Origin: Bacteroidota bacterium | GTDB taxonomy: Bacteria > Bacteroidota > Bacteroidia > Bacteroidales > Porphyromonadaceae | DNA length: 64,000 nucleotides | Direction of reading: 5' to 3' | Assembly (NCBI GenBank): GCA_023395395.1 | Contig: JAEWZH010000006.1 | Coordinates: 1-64,000 of the forward strand | Shown: one piece after another, positions 7,384 through 15,790 of the stretch | How the letters are laid out: every line of letters begins with the position of its first letter | Numbering within the stretch: position 1 is the first letter of the stretch | Program-made: the position numbers and the translations under genes | The notes under the pieces: model-generated | The model's database searches: none | Seen by the model: the letters and a program-made list of their open reading frames with translations, nothing else | What the model was told of the DNA's origin: nothing

Positions 7384-8670
7384 TCAAAATCCTTGTCTAA
7401 TTATTGTCTGTTCCCTATCCGGACCTACTGAAACAATACGAATAGGCACCCCCAAGTACTCCTCTATAAATTGGAGGTATGCCCTAAACTCTTTTCCAAA
7501 GTCTGCTTCCGACTTCGTCTTAGTCATATCGGTATGCCAGCCTTCAAAATTCTTATAGACTGGTTTGACGCCGTCACTCAACTCAAAAGGCATCTGATTA
7601 GTCTCCCTTCCATCGACCTCATAGGCGACACAAGCTTTCACTTCATCAAAAGTATCCAATACATCGCTCTTCATCATAATCAGGTCGGTCACACCATTGA
7701 GCATCACAGTGTACTTGAGTGCCACAAGGTCTATCCAACCACATCTACGCCTACGACCAGTCACCGAACCAAACTCATGCCCTAGGTTACACATCAGTTC
7801 CCCAGTTTCGTCAGACAACTCGGTAGGAAATGGCCCAGAACCGACCCTCGTGCAATAGGCCTTAAAGATACCAAACACTCGACCAATACGACTCGGTGCC
7901 ACCCCTAGACCTGTGCACGCACCAGCGCTGATGGTATTGGATGAGGTCACGAATGGATATGAGCCATAGTCGATGTCTAGTAACGATCCTTGAGCTCCCT
8001 CTGCCAATACACATTTGCCATCGGCTAGTGTATTATTGATCAAAAACTCTCCATCCACCAATTGATACTTCTTCAGCTCCTCTAGCGACTCCATCCACTT
8101 ACGCTCCTGCTCTGTGAAATTAGGTGCCAGCTCCTCCAGGGATGTCCCAAGTGCTCTGAGCTGTGAAATATGTCGCCCTCTTGCTACCTCATAACGAGTC
8201 TGGAATTCGGGAGAGAGGATATCCCCTACTCTCACGCCATTTCGGCTAATCTTATCGGTATAAGTAGGTCCAATACCCTTGCCTGTAGTACCTACCTTCT
8301 TGTCTCCCTTAGCTTGCTCACTAGCGGCATCCAAAAGTCGATGAGTAGGTAGGATGAGGTGAGTTTTCTTGGAGATTACTAGTCGGCTACGGATGTCCAG
8401 ACCACCTTCTTTAAGGGCATTTGCCTCTTCAACAAATAGCACTGGGTCTAGTACCACACCATTACCAATCATATTGGTCATACCTTGGAATACACCCGAG
8501 GGGATTGAGCGAAGTACCACCTTTTTACCATCAAACTCCAGCGTATGCCCCGCATTAGGACCACCCTGAAACCTCGCTACCAAATCGTACCGAGGTGTAA
8601 GCACATCCACGACCTTTCCTTTTCCCTCATCGCCCCACTGGAGCCCCAAGAGTACATCTACCTTCTTCAT
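7384..8670 (-). CDS. purA: adenylosuccinate synthetase
   Basis: PurA makes adenylosuccinate from IMP, aspartate and GTP, the first committed step to AMP. The 428 residues are the expected length. Clear signatures: LGLQWGDEGKGKVVD at residue 9, the FQGGPNAGHT loop near 36, GTTGKGIGPTYTDKISR near 128, EGAQGSLLDIDYGSYPFVTSSN near 225 and RRRRCGWIDL near 305. Leads a two-gene unit with the membrane peptidase. Confidence 0.98.
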   Translation of the reverse strand: MKKVDVLLGLQWGDEGKGKVVDVLTPRYDLVARFQGGPNAGHTLEFDGKKVVLRSIPSGVFQGMTNMIGNGVVLDPVLFVEEANALKEGGLDIRSRLVISKKTHLILPTHRLLDAASEQAKGDKKVGTTGKGIGPTYTDKISRNGVRVGDILSPEFQTRYEVARGRHISQLRALGTSLEELAPNFTEQERKWMESLEELKKYQLVDGEFLINNTLADGKCVLAEGAQGSLLDIDYGSYPFVTSSNTISAGACTGLGVAPSRIGRVFGIFKAYCTRVGSGPFPTELSDETGELMCNLGHEFGSVTGRRRRCGWIDLVALKYTVMLNGVTDLIMMKSDVLDTFDEVKACVAYEVDGRETNQMPFELSDGVKPVYKNFEGWHTDMTKTKSEADFGKEFRAYLQFIEEYLGVPIRIVSVGPDREQTIIRQGF

Positions 8671-8737
8671 ACACCTACTTGTAATATTATCTTCTCTGCA
8701 AAACTATTCGTCACTGCACACCTCCGCCATCAACACA

Positions 8738-8745
8738 CAAATATA
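8738..8745 (-). promoter_or_regulatory. -7 box of purA
   Basis: TATATTTG on the minus strand, 68 bases upstream of the purA ATG. No convincing TTG box is seen at the matching distance. Confidence 0.45.
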
Positions 8746-8956
8746 CACATTTAATTCATATCATTGAGAGTAAATACATGGACAAAGACGATTAATCAAG
8801 AATTAATTCCCGCAAAGTATTATATGGCTAGAAAACCGAGATGCAGGCGCTCTGACAGCCTCAATCTGACCATAGCGTAAAGATCGATTCGTAACCAAGG
8901 AAAGGTCTAACGCACTAAATATAGAGGGGCAGATTGCATACTTTTTTTTCGGGAAC
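8746..8956. other. intergenic stretch without a recognised feature
   Basis: Between the purA promoter and the 22-bp array no coding frame, tRNA or standard motif is seen. A run of eight T precedes CGGG at about 8942-8953. The stretch could hold distal control sites for purA. Confidence 0.4.
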
Positions 8957-9044
8957 GCCATATATAGAAGACTCTTCTCTCCTCCATAGATCTGTCGTAA
9001 CTGGTCTATAAAGAAGAGAAGTGTCTTCTATAGAGGAGATTTGT
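8957..9044. repeat. 22-bp-period palindromic array A (four units)
   Basis: CTATA-like cores begin at 8962 (ATATA), 8984 (CCATA), 9006 (CTATA) and 9028 (CTATA), exactly 22 bases apart. The last unit contains CTTCTATAGAGG. The tail GAGGAGATTTGTGTCG, followed by a related ATACTGG end, is nearly identical to the right end of array E at 54667-54694. It lies upstream of purA and beyond the tRNA-Gln terminator. Confidence 0.75.
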
Positions 9045-9071
9045 GTCGTATCAATACTGGGATGAATGGCA

Positions 9072-9106
9072 TAAAAAATACGAGGAACACTAGGTGCTCC
9101 TCGTAT
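9072..9106 (-). terminator. terminator of tRNA-Gln
   Basis: A 9-bp stem (ATACGAGGA at 9078-9086 with 9098-9106) followed on the minus strand by a run of T, seven bases beyond the tRNA 3' end. Confidence 0.8.
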
Positions 9107-9112
9107 CTAACG

Positions 9113-9183
9113 TTGACTCACAAGGATTCGAACCTTGACAAACAGGACCAGAATCTGTTGTGCTACCATTACACCATGAGTCA
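9113..9183 (-). tRNA. tRNA-Gln (anticodon CTG)
   Basis: A 71-base minus-strand cloverleaf: acceptor TGACTCA/TGAGTCA, anticodon loop TTCTGGT giving CTG, T-loop TTCGAAT, discriminator A. U1-A72 is the characteristic tRNA-Gln end. The pair closing the anticodon loop is a non-Watson-Crick A-C. CCA is not encoded. Confidence 0.88.
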
Positions 9184-9224
9184 CTATCCAATACAAAAAT
9201 GGTATCTCCACCCTCTTGCGAGTG

Positions 9225-9255
9225 CAAAGATACCACAATTATCTAAATCACCAAA
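9225..9255 (-). promoter_or_regulatory. promoter of tRNA-Gln
   Basis: Minus strand TATCTTTG (9225-9232) and TTTG (9252-9255) with a 19-base spacer. The upstream box ends immediately beside the clpB stop codon, so the two leftward units abut. Confidence 0.72.
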
Positions 9256-11823
9256 TTATTTATTGAGAAAACACACCTGGTCTCCATCAAAGTCAAGCTC
9301 TATATTTTGATCTCGTGTTACGCTCTCCTTCAGTACTGCTACGGAGAGTGGATTCATCACTTCTTTTTGAATCACTCTCTTCACTGGTCGAGCACCGTAC
9401 TGAGGGTCAAATCCAAGCCTAGCGATATGCGCTACAGCCCTATCAGTATAGGTGAGATGTATATCATTTTCAGCCAATGCTTTGACGACCCTATCCAATT
9501 GGATACGCACTACTTGAGCTATCTGCTCTTCGGTAAGAGGACGGAAGACAATAGTCTCGTCTATTCGATTGAGAAACTCCGGTCTTATGCGCTCTCGGAG
9601 AAGTGCCATGACCTGACGCTCGCTCTTTTCGACCATATCCGGAGCCCCCTCTTCGAAGTTCCGCTGGATTACGTCTGAACCCATATTGGAAGTCATAATG
9701 ATAATGGTATTCTTGAAATTAACAGTTCTACCCTTATTATCAGTCAGACGACCATCATCAAGCACTTGCAACAACACGTTGAACACATCTGGATGAGCCT
9801 TCTCTATTTCGTCAAAGAGTACCACAGAATATGGTTTACGGCGGATTGCCTCAGTTAGTTGTCCACCCTCTTCGTATCCAACATATCCTGGAGGTGCACC
9901 CACGAGACGGGAAGCAGAGTGTTTCTCTTGGTACTCACTCATATCGATGCGGGTCATCATATCTTCATCGTCAAAAAGTAGCTCTGCAAGTGTCCTTGCG
10001 ACCTCAGTCTTACCCACACCTGTTGTTCCGAGGAATAAGAAAGAGCCTATCGGTTTCTGAGCATCTTGCAACCCCGCTCTACTGCGTCTCACCGCATCTG
10101 CTATCGCCTTTATTGCCTCATCCTGCCCTACTACTCTCTTGTGCATCTCCTCCTCTAAGTGTAGTAGCTTCTCTCTCTCCGAGGTCATCATACGAGAGAC
10201 AGGAATATTGGTCCACTTGGATACCACATCTGCAATATCCTCAGCATTTACTACCTCCTTGATGAGAGCGTCACCACCTTGTACCTCGTGTAGCTTCTGT
10301 TCAGCCTCTTCGATTCCCTTCTGAAGCTCTTCCAGCTTGCCATATCGGATGACCGCTACCCGCTCATAGTTACCCTCACGTTCAGCTTGCTCCGCTTCCA
10401 GTTTCAGACGCTCCATCTCAGCTTTATTGTGCTGGATAATATCCATCTGCGCCTTCTCCCTATCCCACTTACTATTAAGCTGAGACTGTTCTTCTTTAAG
10501 TTCTGCAATCTCTTTCTCCAAGAGGGCTACTTTTGCGGTATCACCCTCCATCTTGATAGCTTCTCGCTCTATCTCCAATTGCTTAATCTTACGAAGCACC
10601 TCATCGAGCTCCTCAGGAAGAGAATCTACCTGCATCCGCAACCTCGCTGCTGCTTCATCCATAAGGTCAATCGCCTTATCAGGAAGGAATCTGTCAGTGA
10701 TATATCTACTTGAAAGACGAACTGCTGCAATAATCGCATCGTCAAGGATACGTACCTTATGATGATTTTCGTACCGCTCCTTTAGCCCTCTGAGGATACT
10801 GATACTCGAAAACTCGTCTGGCTCGTCTACAGTGACTACTTGGAAACGTCGCTCAAGAGCCTTATCTTTCTCGAAATACTTGCGGTATTCATCAAGAGTG
10901 GTGGCACCAATAGTCCGAATCTCGCCCCGCGAGAGTGCTGGTTTGAGGATGTTCGCTGCGTCCATGGCACCTTCGCCGCCTCCTGCCCCCACAAGCACGT
11001 GTATCTCGTCGATAAAGAGGATTACCTCTCCCTCCGACTTCTTCACTTCGTTTACTACACTTTTGAGTCGCTCTTCAAACTCCCCCTTATATTTTGCACC
11101 TGCTACAAGGGCACCCATATCGAGAGAAAATATCTGCTTACTCTTGAGGTTTTCAGGCACATCTCCGCGCACAATACGCATGGCCAATCCCTCTGCAATA
11201 GCTGTTTTACCTACTCCTGGTTCGCCAATTAGTATAGGATTATTCTTCGTACGCCTACTCAATATCTGTAGCACACGCCTAATTTCATCATCACGCCCTA
11301 TCACTGGATCTAGCTTTCCATTCTTAGCTTTTTCACAAAGATTGATAGCATACTGCCCTAGGGCATCGTAAGTATTATCCGAGCTCGGATTGTCTGCCTT
11401 TGCTCCATTCCTCATATTCATAATCTCTTGTCTTAATTGTTTCTCTGTCATCCCACTGCTCTGCAATATCCTGCCAGCAGTCCCCTTACTCTCCATCATA
11501 GCTAAGAGCAGATGCTCCACTGCTACATACTTATCTCCCATCTCTCCAGAGAGTTCTTCAGCCCTCTGGAGGATTTGCACTGCATCACTACTGAGATAAG
11601 GTTCCCCTCCTTCCACCTTCGGGAGGCGGTTAAGCTCTTCATTCACCTTCTGTCGAAACTGAACAATATTTGGCAGAACTGCCTCTACGAGGTGCCCACC
11701 ACCCATAAGTGTAGCAGCCAATAGATGCAATGGCTCAATGGCCTGTTGACCTAGTTCTTGTGCTTTTTGAATAGCACCCTGCAGTATTTCCTGCGATTTG
11801 ATTGTATACCTATCCCAATTCAT
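9256..11823 (-). CDS. clpB: ATP-dependent disaggregase ClpB
   Basis: Hexameric AAA+ chaperone that works with DnaK to extract polypeptides from aggregates. The start MNWDRYTIKSQEIL at 11823 has a strong AAAGGAGG ribosome site, so the 26 extra upstream codons are discarded; 855 residues. Order of parts: Clp_N repeats (1-145), first Walker A GEPGVGKTA near 205 with LFIDEIHVL, the coiled-coil M domain (about 400-530, rich in E/K/Q), second Walker A LGTTGVGKTE near 605 with VVLFDEIEKAHPDVFN, and the C-terminal ClpB_D2 domain. All motifs are intact. Confidence 0.98.
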   Translation of the reverse strand: MNWDRYTIKSQEILQGAIQKAQELGQQAIEPLHLLAATLMGGGHLVEAVLPNIVQFRQKVNEELNRLPKVEGGEPYLSSDAVQILQRAEELSGEMGDKYVAVEHLLLAMMESKGTAGRILQSSGMTEKQLRQEIMNMRNGAKADNPSSDNTYDALGQYAINLCEKAKNGKLDPVIGRDDEIRRVLQILSRRTKNNPILIGEPGVGKTAIAEGLAMRIVRGDVPENLKSKQIFSLDMGALVAGAKYKGEFEERLKSVVNEVKKSEGEVILFIDEIHVLVGAGGGEGAMDAANILKPALSRGEIRTIGATTLDEYRKYFEKDKALERRFQVVTVDEPDEFSSISILRGLKERYENHHKVRILDDAIIAAVRLSSRYITDRFLPDKAIDLMDEAAARLRMQVDSLPEELDEVLRKIKQLEIEREAIKMEGDTAKVALLEKEIAELKEEQSQLNSKWDREKAQMDIIQHNKAEMERLKLEAEQAEREGNYERVAVIRYGKLEELQKGIEEAEQKLHEVQGGDALIKEVVNAEDIADVVSKWTNIPVSRMMTSEREKLLHLEEEMHKRVVGQDEAIKAIADAVRRSRAGLQDAQKPIGSFLFLGTTGVGKTEVARTLAELLFDDEDMMTRIDMSEYQEKHSASRLVGAPPGYVGYEEGGQLTEAIRRKPYSVVLFDEIEKAHPDVFNVLLQVLDDGRLTDNKGRTVNFKNTIIIMTSNMGSDVIQRNFEEGAPDMVEKSERQVMALLRERIRPEFLNRIDETIVFRPLTEEQIAQVVRIQLDRVVKALAENDIHLTYTDRAVAHIARLGFDPQYGARPVKRVIQKEVMNPLSVAVLKESVTRDQNIELDFDGDQVCFLNK

Positions 11824-11879
11824 ATATCTTCCTCCTTTACTTTTACTAAGTATACTGCAAAATATCATCCAACTGACAA

Positions 11880-11915
11880 AAAGAAAGGAACGACAAGCCA
11901 AAACCTGTCGCTCCT
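11880..11915 (-). terminator. terminator of the hexosaminidase unit
   Basis: On the minus strand GGAGCGACAGG pairs, with G-U pairs, with CTTGTCGTTCC and is followed by TTTCTTTTTG. It lies between the end of the GH20 gene and the clpB start. Confidence 0.7.
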
Positions 11916-11977
11916 ACTCATTATTGTCTTACTTTTCTGTCAGAAGTTGTGGTCCATATTTCTCTCTGGAACCTTAA

Positions 11978-14260
11978 CTACCAAATAACTATCTCGTCTG
12001 TAAAGAGGAACTTATCAGGTAGTGGTAAGTGGTACTCCATCTTGAGATACCTCGCTGTGGTATTGGGATAGAAAGTAAAGGTTTCGAAACGAAGTCTGAT
12101 ATCCTTTGGGTCGGTCTGAGAAGGGATTCTTTTTACCACCTGATAACTCTCACCATCCATCGACACTGACAGCTCTACCCACTCAGGCATATGCACCCAA
12201 GGATCGATATCGTGCATACATTTGGTGCTCACATAGGTCAGCTCTGTTGGAGCTCCGAGATCTATGATACCAATTGTACTTTGGGTAGCGATATTACCGA
12301 GCCATCGTCCATCAAGATAAGTAATACTTCCACGTAGCCCATCGAGCAAAGCGACCTCTTCTCCTCCTGCAGGATAGCCACCCCCTAACTTGTGCTGCCA
12401 TTTCACCTTCCGACCAATCCCTTTGTGGTAATCGAGACGCAATCGAGTAGGTGTACCCAGTAATTTACCCTCTCTAAATACCCCTGCCACGAGCGTCATA
12501 CTATCGCTCATAAAGATAGTATCACCCTCCTTATAGGATGAGTCAACCACAGTCGGCACCTCTCCATCGGTACGATAATGAATCTCGTAAGGATACAACT
12601 CGGTGGTCATCGTTACGGCAAACTCCTTCTTATCATAATCAATCTCATGCTTGACATTCAGGGAAGTAGAGAGCGGATAGCTATTGATACCCCTAGCCTG
12701 CAACTGAGGGACATGCACATTGGCCCTCTTGCGGAAACTGTCCCAAGATTTGTATTCTGGATTGGTCCAAGCCACTTCAGCAAGAGCAAGCACACGAGGG
12801 AAAAGCATATATGCTGCATGCGCCTCATCCATTACATACTCCGTCCAAAGGTTGCCTTGGACGCCGTAGATATATTGTTGTTCCTCAGGCGATAGTTCTT
12901 TCGAAACAGGATCATAGCTATAGGTCTTCTCCAACGGCACAAATCCACCAATCTGCTTCCGTACCGAAGTCGTAGGATCTTCCTGATAATAATCAAGGTA
13001 CAAGTAACTATTGGGTGTCATTATCACCTTGTGACCGGCACGCGCGGCAGCAATACCACCCTCCTCTCCTCTCCAACTCATCACCGTAGCGTTGGGGGCT
13101 AGACCACCTTGGAGTATTTCATCCCAACCTATAATCTGTCTGCCCTTACTATTGAGGTACTCCTCCATACGATGAATCATGTAGCTCTGCAGTTCATCCA
13201 CCTCCTTCATCCTCTCACGCTTCATCAGCGCAATACACTTTGGGCAACTGCTCCAAGCCGCCTTGCTTGCCTCGTCACCACCGATATGGATGTACTCTGA
13301 TGGGAAAATAGCCATCACCTCATCAAGCACATTTTTGAGAAAAGTATAGCTCTCCTCATTGCCAATACAGAAGTCACTCTCATGCTCAAGTGCCTTGCCA
13401 CTACAACTCAAATTGGGGAATACATGAAGAACCTCTTCACTGTGCCCAGGCATCTCAATCTCAGGGATTACTGTAATGCCACGCTCTGCCGCATAGGCGA
13501 CTATTTCCCTCGCTTCTGCCTGAGTGTAGTAACCACCATAAGCATTGGGTACCCCTTTATCGAGATACTTACGATCCTTCTCAATCCACCACTTCTGCCA
13601 GTCGGACTGGCTACGATAAGCAACCTTCTCGGTGAGCTCAGGGTACTGATTAATCTCAAGCCTCCACCCAGCAGCATCTACCAGATGCCAGTGGAGACGG
13701 TTGAATTTGTAATACTGCATCTCATCGAGTAGCTTTTTGATAAAATCTATCCCCATAAAATGACGGCTCACATCAATCATTACACCCCTATACTCCAGAC
13801 GAGGAGCATCTGTAATCTTGACCTCGGCAATCCCCCTGTCTGTAACCAATTGTCTAAGGGTCTGCACCGCATACCCGACAGCAATAGGGCTTCCCGCTAC
13901 TATACTTACCTTGAAAGTAGCATCCGTCTCGAGTGTATAAGTATCTTCTGGAAGCGCACTATCAACGACCACTCTTATCGTAGCACCTTCATCCCCTGAG
14001 GTCAAAACTACCGGCGTTAAACCTACGGCAGAAAAAGTCTCATTGAGCTGCTCTGCAAGCAACATTCTATTTTCGACCTCTTTAGGGATTGATAGTGTAC
14101 TTCCTTGCCTAAGTGAAAAAGCTTTGGTACTCTTCCACTCTATTTGATTAGGAAGAGGAATCAACGAGGGTTGCTTCTCCAGCTCTTGGATAGCAGACCT
14201 TTCGCAAGACGAGAACAATGCCATCAGCACTGTCCCCATTACAAAGGCTTTGATCTTCAT
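11978..14260 (-). CDS. GH20 beta-N-acetylhexosaminidase, lipoprotein
   Basis: Removes terminal N-acetylhexosamine from glycans, probably host glycoprotein glycans, at the cell surface or in the periplasm. The 760 residues start with a lipoprotein signal (MALFSSC, Cys19). Then a GH20b domain, then the TIM barrel from about 150 (RLEYRGVMIDVSRHF) with the catalytic pair in HIGGDEASKAAW near 330, WHLVDAAGWRLE, and WGWDEIL-type QIIGWDEIL. The C-terminal ~200 residues form beta-rich modules resembling a chitobiase C-terminal and F5/8-type domain. It starts four bases inside the preceding gene, so the pair is coupled. Confidence 0.95.
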   Translation of the reverse strand: MKIKAFVMGTVLMALFSSCERSAIQELEKQPSLIPLPNQIEWKSTKAFSLRQGSTLSIPKEVENRMLLAEQLNETFSAVGLTPVVLTSGDEGATIRVVVDSALPEDTYTLETDATFKVSIVAGSPIAVGYAVQTLRQLVTDRGIAEVKITDAPRLEYRGVMIDVSRHFMGIDFIKKLLDEMQYYKFNRLHWHLVDAAGWRLEINQYPELTEKVAYRSQSDWQKWWIEKDRKYLDKGVPNAYGGYYTQAEAREIVAYAAERGITVIPEIEMPGHSEEVLHVFPNLSCSGKALEHESDFCIGNEESYTFLKNVLDEVMAIFPSEYIHIGGDEASKAAWSSCPKCIALMKRERMKEVDELQSYMIHRMEEYLNSKGRQIIGWDEILQGGLAPNATVMSWRGEEGGIAAARAGHKVIMTPNSYLYLDYYQEDPTTSVRKQIGGFVPLEKTYSYDPVSKELSPEEQQYIYGVQGNLWTEYVMDEAHAAYMLFPRVLALAEVAWTNPEYKSWDSFRKRANVHVPQLQARGINSYPLSTSLNVKHEIDYDKKEFAVTMTTELYPYEIHYRTDGEVPTVVDSSYKEGDTIFMSDSMTLVAGVFREGKLLGTPTRLRLDYHKGIGRKVKWQHKLGGGYPAGGEEVALLDGLRGSITYLDGRWLGNIATQSTIGIIDLGAPTELTYVSTKCMHDIDPWVHMPEWVELSVSMDGESYQVVKRIPSQTDPKDIRLRFETFTFYPNTTARYLKMEYHLPLPDKFLFTDEIVIW

Positions 14261-15312
14261 GCCTCTACCTCCTCTGTCTCAGCCTCGACAAAACGAGAAA
14301 AGTACTCCGTCATAGCCTCCACAAGAAGTTCATTGGGGCGAGCAGAAACGAAACCACAAATACGTACCTCATTCTCCTCTAAGTCCAAATCATTACTCCG
14401 CACACCCACCTTGATACTGTATGTCTCCCAAAGGAATGTAGCGAGCTCCTCAGCATTACCCTTATTCATACGGACGATGAAGAAAGGAGTAGTACCATAG
14501 ATTACCTCGACATCACACTTTTGCTCGAGTCTTTCACCTAGTTCCATGGAGTACCTCAGCCATTTGCGCACTGGTATGGTAAACTGGGCTGGATGGAGCA
14601 ATATAAATCGAGTTGCCTCTAGTGCCAATGTCCCTACACAGCGAGGGGTATAGTTTTGGTGGAAAGCTCTGATACGCTCTGCTACCGCCACCGCATAACC
14701 CACCCTAAGGCCTGGGACATTGTAGGCACGAGAGAACGAACCTACCACGATTAGATTGGGGTACTTCCTAATATCAGAAGCCTTGATATTCTCCTCCACC
14801 ACATAGTTAGCCATGGAAAGGTCTACAACCACCGTCACCTCAGGGTGCTCTCTCAATAGAGTAAGGATAGATCGCCTACTAAATAGTCTACCATCAGGTG
14901 TATTAGGATTACAAAGCCAAAGATAGTCTATACCCTCAAGATTGAGCTTGCCGAGATCTCTCACGCCCAGCTCCTCCCTTATCGAGTGCCCAGCTCTACC
15001 CAGTGCATGGCGAAATTCTTGATTGGTAGGAGGCAGTATCAAAGAGGTAGCACCTCTAGACACACTGGCAATCAAGTGCAAAGCACCTGTAGCGCCATCT
15101 GTCACGATGAGCTGTTCATCCTTCACTTCGAGACGTCGGGAAAGTAGACGACCAATACTCTCCGCCTCACGCTCTGGATACTCCTCTATGAGATTAATAT
15201 TGGCGAGGAGATGCTCCTTGAGACCAGTCAGATCAGCTCCCTTCCACAGAACAGAGCCAAAATCATACACCTCACGAGACGCCTCCACGAGTCCCTTCTC
15301 TTTCTTTTGCAT
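14257..15312 (-). CDS. PLP-dependent aminotransferase fold (HisC/CobD-like) lacking the Schiff-base lysine
   Basis: A 351-residue fold-type I protein resembling histidinol-phosphate aminotransferase and threonine-phosphate decarboxylase. The start is MQKKEKGLVE at 15312; 32 upstream codons are open but unconvincing. Family landmarks: TDGATGALHL (phosphate loop, near 72), LCNPNTPDG (near 133), VVVD at 161-164, and GSFSRAYNVPGLRVGY (191-206). The last block matches the class-I PLP site except that the lysine is Arg195 (codon CGT at 14728-14730). The usual tyrosine three residues after Asp164 is also missing. So it may not use PLP catalytically. Coupled to the GH20 gene. Confidence 0.8.
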   Translation of the reverse strand: MQKKEKGLVEASREVYDFGSVLWKGADLTGLKEHLLANINLIEEYPEREAESIGRLLSRRLEVKDEQLIVTDGATGALHLIASVSRGATSLILPPTNQEFRHALGRAGHSIREELGVRDLGKLNLEGIDYLWLCNPNTPDGRLFSRRSILTLLREHPEVTVVVDLSMANYVVEENIKASDIRKYPNLIVVGSFSRAYNVPGLRVGYAVAVAERIRAFHQNYTPRCVGTLALEATRFILLHPAQFTIPVRKWLRYSMELGERLEQKCDVEVIYGTTPFFIVRMNKGNAEELATFLWETYSIKVGVRSNDLDLEENEVRICGFVSARPNELLVEAMTEYFSRFVEAETEEVEA

Positions 15313-15360
15313 AATCCTTGTAAAGATGTGGTAAATAAAAATGTTTCCTCTTTCAATGGT

Positions 15361-15368
15361 CAAATTTA
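15361..15368 (-). promoter_or_regulatory. -7 box of the aminotransferase-like/GH20 unit
   Basis: TAAATTTG on the minus strand, 49 bases upstream of the start codon at 15312. No clear TTG partner is seen. Confidence 0.45.
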
Positions 15369-15438
15369 CCCATAATCCCTGACATACCACTCCCTTGTAT
15401 ATCCTCAACTCCTAAAGTAGAGGGTATCTGTCGGTGAA

Positions 15439-15526
15439 AGGACAATATTATAGAGCGGCAGGATTCTCTCTATAGAGAGACTGGATTTCCTCTATAGAGA
15501 GACTGGATTTCCTCTATTATGGTATT
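15439..15526. repeat. 22-bp-period palindromic array B (about four units)
   Basis: Cores begin at 15448 (TTATA), 15470, 15492 (CTATA) and 15514 (CTATT), exactly 22 apart. Units two and three contain CTCTCTATAGAGAG and CCTCTATAGAGAG and share the linker ACTGGATT. The outer units are degenerate. It lies between the divergent aminotransferase-like and kbl genes. Confidence 0.75.
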
Positions 15527-15548
15527 CTTGAAAAAGTGGACATTTGGG

Positions 15549-15643
15549 GGTTTAATCCTATTATTGTTTACATTACACGTACGCAGACCTCAACTACTCG
15601 CTACCAGTAGAGCGGTTTAATCCTATTATTGTTTACATTACAC
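15549..15643. repeat. pair of identical 30-bp direct repeats with a 35-bp spacer (CRISPR-like)
   Basis: The 30 bases starting GGTTTAATCCTATTATTG occur at 15549-15578 and again without mismatch at 15614-15643; the intervening 35 bases are unrelated. A 30/35 geometry is typical of small CRISPR arrays, but there are only two repeats, no cas gene in the window and no clear leader. Both sides also carry a TGAAAAAGT-containing 16-mer (15527-15542 and 15647-15662). It may be an orphan mini-array, a duplicated regulatory site, or an insertion scar. Confidence 0.5.
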
Positions 15644-15706
15644 TTGCCTGAAAAAGTATGCAATCAAAAACGGCATCCTTTACTTGCGGAATCTAGGACA
15701 AAGTCT

Positions 15707-15740
15707 TTTGGCGCCATTTAGCGAAAATGTAGTACCTTTG
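15707..15740 (+). promoter_or_regulatory. promoter of kbl
   Basis: TTTG (15707-15710) and TACCTTTG (15733-15740) with a 22-base spacer, about 50 bases upstream of the kbl ATG. Confidence 0.6.
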
Positions 15741-15790
15741 AGGAAAGAATTTTTCAACACATTATTCCAACCAATAATTATTACAATATT

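Noticed and set aside
10832..11371. 179-codon open frame antisense to clpB
   Set aside because: It lies wholly inside the conserved clpB frame, its protein is Ser/Arg/Thr-rich without a family motif, and no promoter or ribosome site is seen.
11824..11901. N-terminal extension of ClpB
   Set aside because: A strong AAAGGAGG site and the conserved MNWDRYT start lie at 11823; the upstream 26 codons overlap the intergenic leader.
15312..15408. N-terminal extension of the aminotransferase-like protein to 15408
   Set aside because: The 32 extra residues contain no family sequence and cover the likely -7 promoter box at 15361-15368; the ATG at 15312 fits better.
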